Below, one piece after another: positions 23,670 to 35,906 of a DNA stretch of 39,492 nucleotides (position 1 is the first letter of the stretch; each line of letters begins with the position of its first letter). Source of the DNA: Wenzhouxiangella sp. (GTDB taxonomy: Bacteria > Pseudomonadota > Gammaproteobacteria > Xanthomonadales > Wenzhouxiangellaceae); assembly GCA_007135935.1 (NCBI GenBank), contig SLIA01000165.1, positions 1 to 39,492 of the forward strand. Reading direction: 5' to 3'. The notes beneath the pieces are model-generated. The model was not told the origin of the DNA. It was given only the letters and a program-made list of their open reading frames with translations, and did no database searches. The position numbers were made by a program, and so were the translations under genes.

Positions 23670-24548
23670 CTAGCGCTCGCCCTGCTCCAGCGCCCTGATG
23701 CGCTCGTCCAGGGGCGGATGACTCATCAACAGCCGCTTGATCCCGTCGCCGACGCGACCGCGGATGCCGAACGCCTCCACCGATTCGGGCAGGTGGGCCG
23801 GCTGACTCGCGCTCTTGAGTCGCTTGAGGGCGGCAATCATGTTGGCGCGGCCAGCCAGGCGGGCGCCGCCGGCGTCGGCACGAAATTCGCGCCAGCGCGA
23901 AAAGGCCATGGTGATCATGCTGGCCAGGATACCGAGCACCAGTTGCAGCACGATCACGGTCAGGAAGTAACCCGGTCCGTAACCACGCCCCTTGAACACG
24001 GCCCGGTCAATGACCTGACCGATCACGCGCGAAAGCAGCAACACGAAGGTGTTGAGCACACCCTGCAGCAAGGCCATGGTGACCATGTCGCCATTGGCCA
24101 CGTGCGCGACTTCATGCCCCAGCACGGCCTCGACTTCATTCTGCCGCATGCCGCGCAAGAGCCCGGTGCTGACCGCCACCAGCGAGCTGTTGCGCGAAGC
24201 GCCGGTGGCAAAGGCATTGGGGTCCGGGGCATCGTAGACGGCCACCTCGGGTGTGGGAATTCCGGCCTCGCGCGCCTGGCGGGTAACGGTTTCGACCAGC
24301 CAGCGTTCGGTCGGGTTGGCCGGCTGCGTGATCACGCGTGCCCGCGTCCCCATCAGGGCCAGCCGTTTCGACATCAGCAGCGAGACCATCGCACCGCCCA
24401 TGCCGAATACCAGGGAGAAGAGCAGGATCCAGGCATGATTGAGCGCAATGCCCTGGGCAAGCAGCCAGGGTTCGAGCAGGTTCATCACCACGCCCAGAAC
24501 CATCAGCACCGCCAGGTTGGTTGCCAGAAACAGTCCGACTCTGCGCAT
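23670..24548 (-). CDS. htpX: HtpX membrane zinc metalloprotease
   Basis: HtpX is an inner-membrane M48 protease in quality control of membrane proteins. The product (292 aa) starts MRRVGLFLATNLAVLMVLG and has four hydrophobic segments; AVLGHEVAHVANGDMV holds the HExxH zinc site, and FRADAGGARLAGR gives the third ligand region. PNAFATGASRNSSLVAVSTGLL and MSHPPLDERIRALE are family blocks. GGAGG lies only 2-3 bases before the chosen ATG; a TTG 9 bases upstream is less likely. It is convergent with the FimX-like gene and divergent from gluQ. Confidence 0.95.
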   Translation of the reverse strand: MRRVGLFLATNLAVLMVLGVVMNLLEPWLLAQGIALNHAWILLFSLVFGMGGAMVSLLMSKRLALMGTRARVITQPANPTERWLVETVTRQAREAGIPTPEVAVYDAPDPNAFATGASRNSSLVAVSTGLLRGMRQNEVEAVLGHEVAHVANGDMVTMALLQGVLNTFVLLLSRVIGQVIDRAVFKGRGYGPGYFLTVIVLQLVLGILASMITMAFSRWREFRADAGGARLAGRANMIAALKRLKSASQPAHLPESVEAFGIRGRVGDGIKRLLMSHPPLDERIRALEQGER

Positions 24549-24584
24549 ATCCTCCAAACCTCACATCGACAGTCAACTGCCGTC

Positions 24585-24590
24585 TAAAAT
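24585..24590 (+). promoter_or_regulatory. Likely -10 box of gluQ
   Basis: TAAAAT lies 14 bases before the gluQ ATG in the 56-base htpX/gluQ divergent gap. No good -35 is visible. The leader would be only about 7 bases, with no Shine-Dalgarno. Confidence 0.35.
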
Positions 24591-24604
24591 GGCTCCCACC
24601 AACC

Positions 24605-25519
24605 ATGAAAACAAGTTCCCCCGAACAATTGGCACGACAGCAGGAAAGCTACATCGGCCGCTTTGCGCCATCGCCCACCGGCCCACTGCATTTCGGCTCG
24701 CTGGTGGCCGCCGTCGGCAGCTGGCTGCAGGCGCGCGCTCACGACGGGAAGTGGCTGGTGCGCATCGAAGACATCGATCCACCGCGCGTCGTACCGGGGG
24801 CCGCGGAGCAGCAGCTCGAAACCCTGCGCCGCTTCGGCCTCGAGCCCGATGGCGCGGTGCAGTATCAGAGCCAGTTCGACGAGCGGCATCAGGCAGCCCT
24901 GAACCGCCTGATTCGATCCGGTCAGGCCTACCCTTGCGGCTGCAGTCGCCGGGATCTGCCGCCTGACGGCATCTATCCCGGAACCTGCCGCAACGGCCTT
25001 GCCGAAGGACGCTCACCGCGCAGCATTCGCCTGCGAACCGACCGGACCGGCCCCGTCACCTTTCATGATCTCGTCCAGGGCCGGCAACGCGAACATCCCG
25101 GCGCACACACCGGCGATTTCGTCATCCGCCGTGCCGATGGCCTGATTGCCTACCAGCTCGCCGTGGTCGTCGACGACCACGACGCCGGCATCACCGAGGT
25201 GGTGCGAGGGGCGGACCTGATCGAATCGACTGCCCGGCAGATTCATGTCTATCACTGCCTGGGCTGGCAACCACCACGCTGGATGCACCTGCCCCTGATC
25301 GTTGATGAACACGGCCGCAAGCTCAGCAAATCCGACAAGGACGATCCGGTGGACCGGCGTCCTGCTCCCGAAGCACTGCGCCTGGCCTTGCGTGCCCTGG
25401 GGCATGAACCACCCGCGCCGGTCCGCAATATTTCCGGCATGCTCGAACACGCGCTCGCGAGATGGTCTCCGGACCGCGTTCCGCGCGGACCGGTAACCGC
25501 GGAAATGCATCCCGATTGA
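24605..25519 (+). CDS. gluQ: Glutamyl-queuosine tRNA(Asp) synthetase
   Basis: GluQ-RS attaches glutamate to the queuosine base of tRNA(Asp). The 304-aa product is a shortened GluRS catalytic core: [21 protein letters not shown] (HIGH motif as HFGS, 29-32), zinc ligands in [23 protein letters not shown], and the KMSKS equivalent KLSKSDK. The anticodon-binding domain of GluRS is absent, as expected for GluQ (YadB). The ATG has no Shine-Dalgarno. accA follows 49 bases downstream. Confidence 0.93.
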   Translation: MKTSSPEQLARQQESYIGRFAPSPTGPLHFGSLVAAVGSWLQARAHDGKWLVRIEDIDPPRVVPGAAEQQLETLRRFGLEPDGAVQYQSQFDERHQAALNRLIRSGQAYPCGCSRRDLPPDGIYPGTCRNGLAEGRSPRSIRLRTDRTGPVTFHDLVQGRQREHPGAHTGDFVIRRADGLIAYQLAVVVDDHDAGITEVVRGADLIESTARQIHVYHCLGWQPPRWMHLPLIVDEHGRKLSKSDKDDPVDRRPAPEALRLALRALGHEPPAPVRNISGMLEHALARWSPDRVPRGPVTAEMHPD

Positions 25520-25568
25520 CAGATATCGTTATACTGAGCGGTCAACGGCCAGCAAACGACAATCATCG

Positions 25569-26528
25569 ATGAATCCCAACTATCTCGACTTCGAGCAACC
25601 CATTGCCGAACTGGAAGCCAAGATCCGTGAGCTGCGCAACGTGGGCTCGGACAATTCGCTCAATATCGAGGAAGAAATCCAGCGCCTGGAACAGAAGTGC
25701 CGTGATCGCACCCGCACGATCTTCGGCGAGTTGAGCGACTGGCAGATATCGCAACTGGCACGCCATCCCCAGCGTCCGTATACGCTCGACTACATCCCCA
25801 TGATCTGCGAGCGATTCGAGGAGCTGCACGGCGACCGGCATTTTGCCGACGACCATGCCATTGTCGGCGGGCCGGCCGTCATCGACGGTCGCCGCCTCAT
25901 GCTGATCGGCCACCAGAAAGGTCGCGATACCAAGGAGAAGGTCTACCGCAACTTCGGCATGCCGCGTCCGGAGGGCTATCGCAAGGCCCAGCGCCTGATG
26001 GAAATGGCCGAGCGCTTCAACATGCCGATTGTCACCTTCATCGACACCCCGGGCGCCTACCCCGGCGTCGGTGCAGAGGAACGCGGCCAGTCCGAGGCCA
26101 TCGCCCGCAATCTCGCGGTCATGTCGCGCCTGAAAGTGCCGATCATCTGCAATGTCATCGGCGAAGGCGGCTCGGGAGGGGCTCTGGCCATCGGCGTCGG
26201 AGACCGTACCAACATGCTGCAGTACAGCATCTACTCGGTGATCTCTCCCGAGGGCTGCGCCTCCATTCTCTGGAAGAGCGCCGATAAGGCGCCGGTTGCC
26301 GCCGAAGCGATGGGGCTGACCGCGCATCGACTCAAGGAGCTGGAGTTGATCGACAACGTCATTGCCGAACCGCCCGGCGGCGCTCACCGATCCGCTCACG
26401 AAGTGGCGGTGAAACTGCAGGAAACGATTTGCAGCCAGCTTGACGAACTCTCCGACAAACCGGTCGAAACACTGCTCGATGATCGCTACCGCCGTCTGAT
26501 GGCGCTTGGCGCGTTCGAGAGTCACTGA
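25569..26528 (+). CDS. accA: Acetyl-CoA carboxylase carboxyltransferase subunit alpha
   Basis: AccA with AccD transfers the carboxyl group from carboxybiotin to acetyl-CoA, the first committed step of fatty-acid synthesis. The 319-aa product is full length: [91 protein letters not shown] and [14 protein letters not shown]. No clear Shine-Dalgarno is seen; TATACT lies about 33 bases upstream as a possible -10. tilS follows 19 bases later, the order accA-tilS being common in gammaproteobacteria. Confidence 0.97.
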   Translation: MNPNYLDFEQPIAELEAKIRELRNVGSDNSLNIEEEIQRLEQKCRDRTRTIFGELSDWQISQLARHPQRPYTLDYIPMICERFEELHGDRHFADDHAIVGGPAVIDGRRLMLIGHQKGRDTKEKVYRNFGMPRPEGYRKAQRLMEMAERFNMPIVTFIDTPGAYPGVGAEERGQSEAIARNLAVMSRLKVPIICNVIGEGGSGGALAIGVGDRTNMLQYSIYSVISPEGCASILWKSADKAPVAAEAMGLTAHRLKELELIDNVIAEPPGGAHRSAHEVAVKLQETICSQLDELSDKPVETLLDDRYRRLMALGAFESH

Positions 26529-26547
26529 ATAAGCAAATGCCACGGCC

Positions 26548-27837
26548 ATGCCGGAGCTGAATCCGCCCCCCTGCCAGTGGCCGGGGGATGGACGTGTCAT
26601 CCTCGCCTTCAGCGGCGGACCCGATTCTCTCTGCCTGCTCCATCGTCTGCGGGCCGAGAACTGCGATCGTCCAGTGCTGTGCCTGCACATCGACCACCGG
26701 CTCGATGAAGCCAGCAGTCAGCGGGCGCGAATGGCGACCCGACTGGCCATGGAGGCCGAAACCGCCTGCCAGGTGGTGCAGGTCGACGTGCAGCAGGGAA
26801 CCAGCCCGGAAGCGGCTGCCCGCCGGGCGCGCTACCATGCGATCGAGACGTTCATGCAGGCCGGCGACGTCGTGCTCACCGCCCACCACGCCGACGACCA
26901 GGCCGAAACGGTGCTCATGCGCCTGCTCAGGGGCGCCGCGCCTGCCGGGCTTGGCGGCATCCCCCGCCAGCGTCGGTTCGGCCCGGGCTGGCTTGTACGC
27001 CCCCTGCTGGACTGGCGCCGCGCGCAGATCGCGCACTTCATCGGCGAACGTGACTTGTCACCGCTACACGACCCGGCCAACGACAGCCTGACGATGGATC
27101 GCAACTTCATCGGCCGGCAGCTCATGCCGGTCATTCGCAAGCGCTGGCCGGGTGCCGATCGCGCCCTGCTCCGAAGCGCCCGCCTTTGTCGCGGCGCCGC
27201 CGAAACACTGGCCGAACTGGCCGCCGAGGACCTCGAACGCCTGGCCCTCGCACCCGCCTGCATCCGTTTGCCCGGCCCCGGTCGATCCAACCGCTTTCGT
27301 CTCGGCGAAATGCTGCGTCACTGGTGCTACCGGCAAGGGCTGTCGCCCCCGCCGGGCCGGCGCATCGAAACTTTCCTGGGACAGGTTGAACGGGCAGCCA
27401 CGGACCGCCAGCCAATGCTGACATGGGACGAGGGGATCATCCGTCTGTGGCGCGGCCGCCTGTGGCTGCAAGCCCTGCCGGAACCACCGGATGACTGGTC
27501 GCTGGACTGGCGTCACGGCACGACACTGGACCTGCCCGGCGACCTCGGTCGGCTGGAGTTGAGCGGCGTCGACCACCCTCCGACCCCTCTGACGGTCCGA
27601 TCGGCGCGACCCGGCGACCGCCTGCGCCCTGCCGGCCAGGCCCATCATCGCCCGGTCGTGCAACTGCTTGCCGAGCATGATATTCCGCCCTGGCAGCGCG
27701 ATGGCTGGCCAAGAATCTGCATTGCGGATCAACTCGCCGGCATCGGCGATGTCTGGCAATCTCGGGAGCTGGAGCGCTGCCTGGAAGCGGCAGGAGCGCA
27801 GCTGCACTGGCTGACCTCACGCTACCGGGGCTGTTAG
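26548..27837 (+). CDS. tilS: tRNA(Ile)-lysidine synthetase
   Basis: TilS makes lysidine at position 34 of the minor tRNA(Ile), so that it reads AUA. The 429-aa product has the PP-loop ILAFSGGPDSLCLLHRL (18-34), CLHIDHRLDEASSQ, TAHHADDQAETVLMRLLRGA, GLGGIPRQRRFG and the RPLLDWRR and DPANDS motifs, followed by the TilS substrate-binding and C-terminal domains (PGDRLRPAGQAHHRPVVQLLAEHDIPPWQR). It is close behind accA, and its stop codon is part of the likely xseB promoter. Confidence 0.95.
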   Translation: MPELNPPPCQWPGDGRVILAFSGGPDSLCLLHRLRAENCDRPVLCLHIDHRLDEASSQRARMATRLAMEAETACQVVQVDVQQGTSPEAAARRARYHAIETFMQAGDVVLTAHHADDQAETVLMRLLRGAAPAGLGGIPRQRRFGPGWLVRPLLDWRRAQIAHFIGERDLSPLHDPANDSLTMDRNFIGRQLMPVIRKRWPGADRALLRSARLCRGAAETLAELAAEDLERLALAPACIRLPGPGRSNRFRLGEMLRHWCYRQGLSPPPGRRIETFLGQVERAATDRQPMLTWDEGIIRLWRGRLWLQALPEPPDDWSLDWRHGTTLDLPGDLGRLELSGVDHPPTPLTVRSARPGDRLRPAGQAHHRPVVQLLAEHDIPPWQRDGWPRICIADQLAGIGDVWQSRELERCLEAAGAQLHWLTSRYRGC

Positions 27838-27840
27838 AAT
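27811..27840 (+). promoter_or_regulatory. Promoter of xseB overlapping the tilS stop codon
   Basis: CTGACC (27811-27816), an 18-base spacer and TAGAAT (27835-27840). The TAG of the -10 is the tilS stop. The -10 ends 8 bases before the xseB ATG, so the message would be leaderless or nearly so; no Shine-Dalgarno is present. Confidence 0.45.
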
Positions 27841-27848
27841 TGCCGGCC

Positions 27849-28109
27849 ATGGCAAAGCAATCTGCAGACAAGAGCGAGAGCGTCGACAAGGCCGACTTCG
27901 AGGCGGCCCTGGGCGAATTGGAAAAGATCGTCGAGACACTGGAATCCGGCGAGTTGTCACTGGCCGATTCGCTGGATCGTTTCAAGCGCGGCGTCAGCCT
28001 CAGCAAGCGCTGTCACCAGCTGATCGACGAGGCACGGCAGTCGGTCGAGATCCTGTCCGATCCCGACGATGAAGGCAGCGCTGCCGCGGACGCCAGTCCC
28101 GGCCGTTGA
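27849..28109 (+). CDS. xseB: Exodeoxyribonuclease VII small subunit
   Basis: XseB is the small helical subunit of exonuclease VII, which degrades single-stranded DNA with XseA. The product (86 aa) contains the family core DFEAALGELEKIVETLESGELSLADSLDRFKRGVSLSKRCHQLIDEARQSVEIL (split here: heptad-like helices from about 18 to 70). The ATG at 27849 is chosen over a TTG 9 bases upstream. The usual downstream partners ispA and dxs are absent; a 184-base non-coding gap follows, in which I see nothing but the promoter for the next gene. Confidence 0.93.
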   Translation: MAKQSADKSESVDKADFEAALGELEKIVETLESGELSLADSLDRFKRGVSLSKRCHQLIDEARQSVEILSDPDDEGSAAADASPGR

Positions 28110-28293
28110 CCCGCAAGGCTCCAGTCACTCTATCGGGCCAGCTGTCGCGAGGCGAATACTGGCAGCTTCACGCACAGCGGGTAGTCAACGCCTGAGAATC
28201 AGTTCGATGAGGCCTCTGCGTCCATTCAGCAGTCCTTCAGCCGGCTCTGTTATGGTTGAGCGTGGAGCAGACCGCAATCGAAGGAGCCGGGCG

Positions 28294-28779
28294 ATGACCA
28301 CCAATCGATGGCTGTTGTGTTTTGCAATGGTCCTGCTGGCCGCGCATGCCCCTGCCCAGGTTTATCGCTGCGAGATCGACGACAGCATCGTCTTCTCCGA
28401 TCAACCCTGTTCGGAAGATTCTCAGGAATACGAGACGATCAGTCACATCAGCGTGATCGAGCCGGCCGGCGACCTCGACCAGGTAGCCGAGCGCAACCAG
28501 GCATTTCTGCGCGAGCGTCAGGCGGCCCTGCGCCAGGCTCGCATCGAACGCTCGCGGCAGGAAGCCGTAGCGCCCCCGCAGGCGCCGCCCCGTGAAATAC
28601 AGCGGGTTTTCTACGTCCCTGAACCCCGACGCTCGCCACCGCGAGGGCCCGGTGATCGGCGTCCCGAGCGGCCGCGAGAGCCGGCGCCGCGAACGCAGGA
28701 AGAGCGCCCGTTCTCGGCGCTCAGTGGCCCGTTTCCCGGCACCCGCCACAGCGCCCGCGATCCCCGGCGTGATCAATAA
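28294..28779 (+). CDS. DUF4124-domain secreted protein
   Basis: The product (161 aa) has a signal peptide (NRWLLCFAMVLLAAHAPA, to about 21), then QVYRCEIDDSIVFSDQPCSE, the DUF4124 signature in which two cysteines bracket a short beta hairpin. A helical charged segment (about 65-95, AERNQAFLRERQAALRQARIE) and a Pro/Arg-rich tail follow. Function of the domain is unknown; it occurs in periplasmic proteins of beta- and gammaproteobacteria. AAGGAG is 7 bases before the ATG, and an extended -10 TGT-TATGGT lies at 28248-28256. Its 3' end overlaps lolA by 7 bases, tail to tail. Confidence 0.8.
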   Translation: MTTNRWLLCFAMVLLAAHAPAQVYRCEIDDSIVFSDQPCSEDSQEYETISHISVIEPAGDLDQVAERNQAFLRERQAALRQARIERSRQEAVAPPQAPPREIQRVFYVPEPRRSPPRGPGDRRPERPREPAPRTQEERPFSALSGPFPGTRHSARDPRRDQ

Positions 28780-29378
28780 CCCTCGAGCACATCCACCCCT
28801 TCCGGCGGCTCGAAGGTAAAGACATCCGGATCAAGCTCGGGGTTGCGTTGCAAGTTCTTCAATTCGATGCGCGTGATCTGGCCGAACTGGTCATGCAACT
28901 CCAGCATCTGCGGCAACGCATTGGAAAAGTGCATGCGCGCCAGCTCGAACTCCGCATCCGCAGCCAGCGGCAGGAACTCCAGCACATTCTCATCACCGCC
29001 GGTCCGCACCTCGTAGAACCGATCGAGTAGCTCCGGGCGCGTCAGCACCAGCAGCGGGGACTCCCCGGCCTCGGGTTGGGCACGCACCGTGACCTGATCG
29101 AGCGATTCATCGAAATGCCAAAGCTTGTCGCCATCGGCCACCATTTGCTGCGGAAAAGGCTCCGCATAGTCCCAGCGAAACAGGTCGGGACGGCTGAAAT
29201 ACAGCTGGCCATGTGTTTCCTCCACGACCCGCCCGCTGTCGTCGATCGTGGCCTGCTCGAATTCGCCGGACAGAGTGTCCAGATCTTCGGCAAATGCTTC
29301 GAGCTGGCTACGGGCGTCTGCCCAGGCCGTTGAGCCGATCAACAGCATGGCAGCAGCAAGAATCAAGGTTCTGAACAT
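28773..29378 (-). CDS. lolA: Outer-membrane lipoprotein carrier protein
   Basis: LolA carries lipoproteins through the periplasm from LolCDE to LolB. The product (201 aa) has a signal peptide ending TAWAD, then LSGEFEQATIDDSGRVVEETHGQLYFSRPDLFRWDY, FPQQMVADGDKLWHFDESLDQVTV and the C-terminal DVFTFEPPEGVDVLEGY, all typical. It follows ftsK, the conserved gammaproteobacterial order, with an 84-base gap. rarA, which commonly follows lolA, is not present. Confidence 0.95.
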   Translation of the reverse strand: MFRTLILAAAMLLIGSTAWADARSQLEAFAEDLDTLSGEFEQATIDDSGRVVEETHGQLYFSRPDLFRWDYAEPFPQQMVADGDKLWHFDESLDQVTVRAQPEAGESPLLVLTRPELLDRFYEVRTGGDENVLEFLPLAADAEFELARMHFSNALPQMLELHDQFGQITRIELKNLQRNPELDPDVFTFEPPEGVDVLEGY

Positions 29379-29462
29379 TTGGATGGATACTCCGGGTTCT
29401 GCAGGCTGGTTAACAGCCTGGCAGGTTGTTGCTGAACGGTTGCTGACCGGTCCAGCCAGTGG

Positions 29463-31769
29463 TCAATCTCGCGGCGGCGCGGGGGCAAGCACCTCGCGCT
29501 GGCCATTGTGTTCGGGTGCGCTGACCACACCCTGCGCCTCCATTTCCTCGATCAGGCGTGCCGCCCGGTTGTAGCCGATGCGCAGCTGGCGCTGGACGCT
29601 CGAGATCGACGCACGCCGACTCTCGAGAACATAGGCAACGGCCTTGTCGTAGAGTTCATCCTCGGAATCGGAACTACCCGCCTCCGGCAGCCCGGTCACA
29701 CCGATCTGCTGGCCATCGACAGTGGTCTGGGTCTCGGCGAGCACATCCTCGAGATAATCCGGCGGTCCTTGTTGCTTGAGCGACTCGACCACGGCATGGA
29801 CCTCGTGATCGTCGACGAAAGCCCCGTGAATGCGCTCGGGCAGCCCGGACCCCGGGGGGAGGTAGAGCATGTCGCCGTGTCCCAGCAACTGCTCGGCGCC
29901 CTGCTGATCGAGAATGGTGCGTGAATCGACCCGCGAGGACACCTGGAAGGCCATGCGGGTGGGAATATTGGCCTTGATCAGGCCGGTGATCACGTCCACC
30001 GAGGGCCGCTGGGTTGCCAGGATCAGGTGAATGCCCGAAGCGCGCGCCTTCTGGGCCAGGCGCGCGATCAACTGCTCGATCTTCTTGCCCACGATCATCA
30101 TCATGTCGGCAAACTCGTCGACCACCACGACGATGTAGGGCAGTTTTTCCAGCGTCGGCGGCTCTTCACCCTCGGCCAGCTGCGAGGGATCGATCAGCGG
30201 GTCGACAATCGGCTTGCCCTTGTCGGCAGCTTCCTTGACCTTGCGGTTATAGCCGGAAAGGTTGCGCACACCCAGCGAAGCCATCAGGCGGTAGCGACGT
30301 TCCATTTCCGCCACGCACCAGCGCAGCGCGTTGGCCGCCTCGTTCATGTCGGTGACCACCGGCGTGAGCAGATGCCGGATGCCTTCGTAAACCGACAGCT
30401 CCAGCATTTTCGGGTCGACCATGATCAGGCGTACCTGCTCCGGCGTGGCCTTGTAGAGAAAACTGAGGATCATCGCGTTGATGGCCACCGACTTGCCCGA
30501 ACCGGTGGTGCCGGCCACCAGCAAATGCGGCATGCGCGCGACATCGGCCACCACCGGCTTGCCGGCAATGCTCTTGCCCAGTCCCAGCGTCAGTGGCGAA
30601 GAGGCCTTGGTGTAGGCATCCGATGCGAAGATTTCCCGTAAATGGACCACCTCGCGGTTCTGATTCGGAATTTCCAGACCAATCACGCTCTTGCCCGGAA
30701 TGACGTCGACCACGCGCACCGAAATGACACTCAGACCGCGCGCCAGATCCTTGGCCAGATTGGATATCTGCGCTCCTTTCACCCCCGGCGCCGGCTGCAG
30801 CTCGAAGCGGGTGATCACCGGCCCGGGATGGACCGCGACCACCTCCACCTCGACCCCGAAATCGGCCAGCTTGAGCTCGACCTGCCGACTCATGGCCTTC
30901 AGGGCTTCTTCGGAGTATCCGGCGCGCTGGGCAGGCGCCTGATCGAGCAGGTCCAGCGGTGGCAACTCCCCGTCGGCCAGGTTCTTGAACAGTGGCTGCT
31001 GCCGGACTTCGCGTTGTTGCGCCCGCGGCGGCTCGGGCTCGACCCGCGGCTCGATGCGCACTTCTTTGCGCGTCTTGCGCTTGTCCTGGTCGCGCTTGCG
31101 GACCTCTTCCCGTTCGGCCCGGGCCCGGCGACCGGCGAACCAGTCGCGCCCGCGCACCACCATGGCAGCCGACCAGGTGGCCAGCTTGATCGCCAGCCGT
31201 CCGGTTCGATCGACCAGGCGCAGCCATGACAGGCCGGTAAACAGGGTGATTCCGGCCAGGAACAGGGTCAGGCTGAACAACACCGATCCGGTCAGTCCCA
31301 TGGCACTGACCATGGGCACCGACAAGACCTCGCCGATCACGCCGCCGGACTGCGCCAGGCTGCCGCGTGTCTGCATGGCCAGCAGCAGGCAGCCGGTCAC
31401 GACCGCCATCAGCAGACCGAGAGTGCGCATTCCCCACTCGGCCAGTCCGGCCGGCTCGGTTCGCTCCCTGAGAATGCGAACGCCGACCATTGCCACCAGC
31501 ACCGGGGCCACGTAAGCCATGTAGCCGAACAGGAACAGGAACAGATCCGACATCCATGCGCCGAAAGTGCCGCCCAGATTGCGCACATCGCCATGAGCGG
31601 CATCGCGCGACCAGCCCGGATCGGCCGGGTGATGGCTGACCAGCGTGAGCAGCAAGTAGACGGCAATGACCAGGATCAGCAGGAAGGCGGCCTCGGCCAG
31701 CCTTCGACCCATCGCCGGGTTCGTGCCCGGCTTGCTTTCCGTCTTCTTCCCTCGCCCGCTCACACTCAA
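29463..31769 (-). CDS. ftsK: DNA translocase FtsK
   Basis: FtsK pumps DNA at the septum to finish chromosome segregation. The 768-aa product has four N-terminal membrane segments (about 20-190), a short charged linker (about 210-270) instead of the very long linker of E. coli, and the motor: Walker [13 protein letters not shown], Walker [14 protein letters not shown] and [12 protein letters not shown]. The C-terminal gamma winged helix ([38 protein letters not shown]) reads KOPS sites. The start is TTG at 31769 or GTG at 31763, both downstream of AGGA; there is no ATG nearby. ald is upstream on the same strand. Confidence 0.95.
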   Translation of the reverse strand: MSVSGRGKKTESKPGTNPAMGRRLAEAAFLLILVIAVYLLLTLVSHHPADPGWSRDAAHGDVRNLGGTFGAWMSDLFLFLFGYMAYVAPVLVAMVGVRILRERTEPAGLAEWGMRTLGLLMAVVTGCLLLAMQTRGSLAQSGGVIGEVLSVPMVSAMGLTGSVLFSLTLFLAGITLFTGLSWLRLVDRTGRLAIKLATWSAAMVVRGRDWFAGRRARAEREEVRKRDQDKRKTRKEVRIEPRVEPEPPRAQQREVRQQPLFKNLADGELPPLDLLDQAPAQRAGYSEEALKAMSRQVELKLADFGVEVEVVAVHPGPVITRFELQPAPGVKGAQISNLAKDLARGLSVISVRVVDVIPGKSVIGLEIPNQNREVVHLREIFASDAYTKASSPLTLGLGKSIAGKPVVADVARMPHLLVAGTTGSGKSVAINAMILSFLYKATPEQVRLIMVDPKMLELSVYEGIRHLLTPVVTDMNEAANALRWCVAEMERRYRLMASLGVRNLSGYNRKVKEAADKGKPIVDPLIDPSQLAEGEEPPTLEKLPYIVVVVDEFADMMMIVGKKIEQLIARLAQKARASGIHLILATQRPSVDVITGLIKANIPTRMAFQVSSRVDSRTILDQQGAEQLLGHGDMLYLPPGSGLPERIHGAFVDDHEVHAVVESLKQQGPPDYLEDVLAETQTTVDGQQIGVTGLPEAGSSDSEDELYDKAVAYVLESRRASISSVQRQLRIGYNRAARLIEEMEAQGVVSAPEHNGQREVLAPAPPRD

Positions 31770-31802
31770 GGATTCCTGTCAGCTTGTTTTTGTAACTTTC
31801 TG

Positions 31803-31808
31803 ATTATA
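31803..31808 (-). promoter_or_regulatory. Consensus TATAAT -10 box of ftsK on the ald stop codon
   Basis: On the minus strand TATAAT includes the TAA stop of ald. Transcription would start near 31796, giving a leader of about 27 bases to ftsK. No convincing -35 is seen. Confidence 0.4.
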
Positions 31809-32865
31809 CTTGCTTCAAGGCGGGATGCACGATATGCCCGGAGCGCACGTTGACGCCTCGCGACAGCACCCGGTGTTCCTCCCACTCCGGCCTGGCCATC
31901 TGCTGCACATAGGGAAGGATCGTTGCCGACAGCGCCTGGCTGGAAGTTCGCGGAACCGCGCCGGGCATGTTGGTCACGGTGAAATGAATCACACCATCGA
32001 CCGTGTAGGTCGGCGCCTTGTAGGTGGTCGGCGTGGTCGTTTCGACGCAGCCGCCCTGATCGACGGAGATATCGACCACGACACTGCCGTCCTTCATGGC
32101 ACCGATCATCTCCCGGGTAACCACGTGCGGGGCGCGCGCACCGGTCACCAGCACCGCACCGATGACCATGTCCGCCTGGGCCACATAGTCGCCCACCGTC
32201 TCGACGTAGGGGTACAGGGCCGTCACGTTCGGCCCGATGGCCATCATCTCGGCGAGGCGGTCCTGGCGCTTGTCGAACACCGTCACACGGGCGCCGGCCG
32301 CGGCGGCCAGCCGAGCCGAATTCCCCCCGGCAGCACCGGCGCCAAGCACCACGACGTGGCCACGATCAGCCGACGGCAAACCGCCGAGCAGAATGCCGCG
32401 TCCGCCCTGGGGCTGGTGCAAATAATGGGTGCCCACCTGCACGCCGATGCGACCGGCAATATTGCTCATCGGAGCGAGCAGCGGCAGGGAGCCGTCGTCT
32501 TCCTCGACGGTCTCGAAAGCCACACCGGTCAGGCCGATATCGAGCAGGCGTTCGGTCAGTTTCGGCTCGGCGGCCAGGTGCAGGTAGCAGAACAGCAGAT
32601 GATCGGACCGCAGATGCTCGAGATCGCCATCGATCGGCTCCTTGACCTTGACCACCAGTTCGGCTGCCCCGTACAGCGCGGCCGCATCCGGCTGGATGCC
32701 CACCCCGACGGCCGCGAAATCGTCGTCGGAAAAACCACTATTCTCGCCCGCTCCCGATTCGATGAAGACCTCGTGGCCGGCCCGCACCAGGTCGCCACAG
32801 GCGGCCGGCACCAGGGCAACACGGCCCTCCAGGGTCTTGATCTCGCGGGGAATTCCGATACGCAT
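31804..32865 (-). CDS. ald: Alanine dehydrogenase
   Basis: Ald interconverts L-alanine and pyruvate with NAD and ammonia. The 353-aa product has MRIGIPREIKTLEGRVALVPA, the pyruvate-side lysine in VVKVKEPI, LAPMSNIAGRIGVQVGTHYL, the NAD motif VVVLGAGAAGGNSARLAAAAGA, VVDISVDQGGCVETT (catalytic Asp) and NMPGAVPRTSSQAL. It is slightly shorter than the usual 360-370 aa at the C-terminus. AAGGAG is 8 bases before the ATG. It is divergent from trxB and upstream of ftsK, in the place where lrp often stands in other gammaproteobacteria. Confidence 0.95.
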   Translation of the reverse strand: MRIGIPREIKTLEGRVALVPAACGDLVRAGHEVFIESGAGENSGFSDDDFAAVGVGIQPDAAALYGAAELVVKVKEPIDGDLEHLRSDHLLFCYLHLAAEPKLTERLLDIGLTGVAFETVEEDDGSLPLLAPMSNIAGRIGVQVGTHYLHQPQGGRGILLGGLPSADRGHVVVLGAGAAGGNSARLAAAAGARVTVFDKRQDRLAEMMAIGPNVTALYPYVETVGDYVAQADMVIGAVLVTGARAPHVVTREMIGAMKDGSVVVDISVDQGGCVETTTPTTYKAPTYTVDGVIHFTVTNMPGAVPRTSSQALSATILPYVQQMARPEWEEHRVLSRGVNVRSGHIVHPALKQV

Positions 32866-32987
32866 GCTTGAGACTCCTTAAGAAAACGCTACAGCATCAA
32901 ATGGACGAATACCGGCGCGTTCGGCGCCAATCCCCGCACCGCCCGACTACCGGCCTTCTTGGAAAACACTCGGGCGGCCGCGGGTAA

Positions 32988-35180
<2,193 letters not shown>

Positions 35181-35184
<4 letters not shown>

Positions 35185-35906
35185 ACCGCATGCCCATTCC
35201 GCAACTGGGTGAATCGCCCGACAGCCCGTTCCCCGACCCGGCCGAATGCCCGCATCCCGCAGGTCTGCTGGCCTGGGGCGGCGACCTGCACCCCAAGCGT
35301 CTGCTCAACGCCTACCGACAAGGCATTTTCCCCTGGTACGAGACTGACTCGCCCATCCTGTGGTGGTCGCCCGAACCGCGTGCGGTGATGATTCCCGGCC
35401 ATATGCACATTTCGCGGCGACTCGCCCGCACCCTGCGCCAGGGACGCTTCCGGGCCAGCGTGAATACCGAGTTCGACGAAGTCATCCGCGCCTGTGCCCA
35501 AACGCGTCCAGGCCAGGACGGCACCTGGATCACCCCGCACATGCAAGGCGCCTACCGTCGCCTGCATCGGCTCGGCCATGCCCACAGCATCGAAATCATG
35601 ATCGACGACGAGCTGGTCGGCGGGCTGTACGGACTGGCCATCGGTCGCATCTTCTTCGCCGAGTCCAAGTTTCACCGGCGCCGGGATGCATCCAAGATCG
35701 CGCTGGCAGTGCTGATGCGCGCGCTCGAGACCTGGGGATACCTGCTGGCCGACTGCCAGGTGTGGAACCCCCACCTGGAACGCCTCGGTGTGCGCCTGCT
35801 ATCCGGAGAGCATTTTCGCGAGATGCTGGCCATCGGCGTCAATCAGCCGCAACCGGAAGCGGCCTGGGCCAATGGCCTGAGCGGCGTCAATCTCTCCGAC
35901 TGGTAA
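35181..35906 (+). CDS. aat: Leucyl/phenylalanyl-tRNA--protein transferase
   Basis: Aat adds Leu or Phe to N-terminal Arg or Lys of proteins, marking them for ClpS/ClpAP. The 241-aa product is full length: FPDPAECPHPAGLLAWGGDL, LLNAYRQGIFPWYETDSPILWWSPEPRAVM, TWITPHMQGAYRRLHRLGHAHSIE, LVGGLYGLAIGRIFFAESKFHRRRDASKIAL and DCQVWNPHLERLGV. It is coupled to the FemAB-like gene by an ATGA overlap. The 3' end overlaps the convergent DUF2520 gene by 20 bases. clpS, clpA and infA are not in the window. Confidence 0.95.

Noticed and set aside
25516-25535. TTGACA and TATACT upstream of accA as a promoter
   Set aside because: The two hexamers are only 8 bases apart, so they cannot form one sigma-70 promoter; TATACT alone may act as a -10.
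31810-32871. 353-codon open frame covering ald on the opposite strand
   Set aside because: ald is unmistakable. The antisense product is His/Arg/Gly-rich with no family pattern or ribosome binding site.
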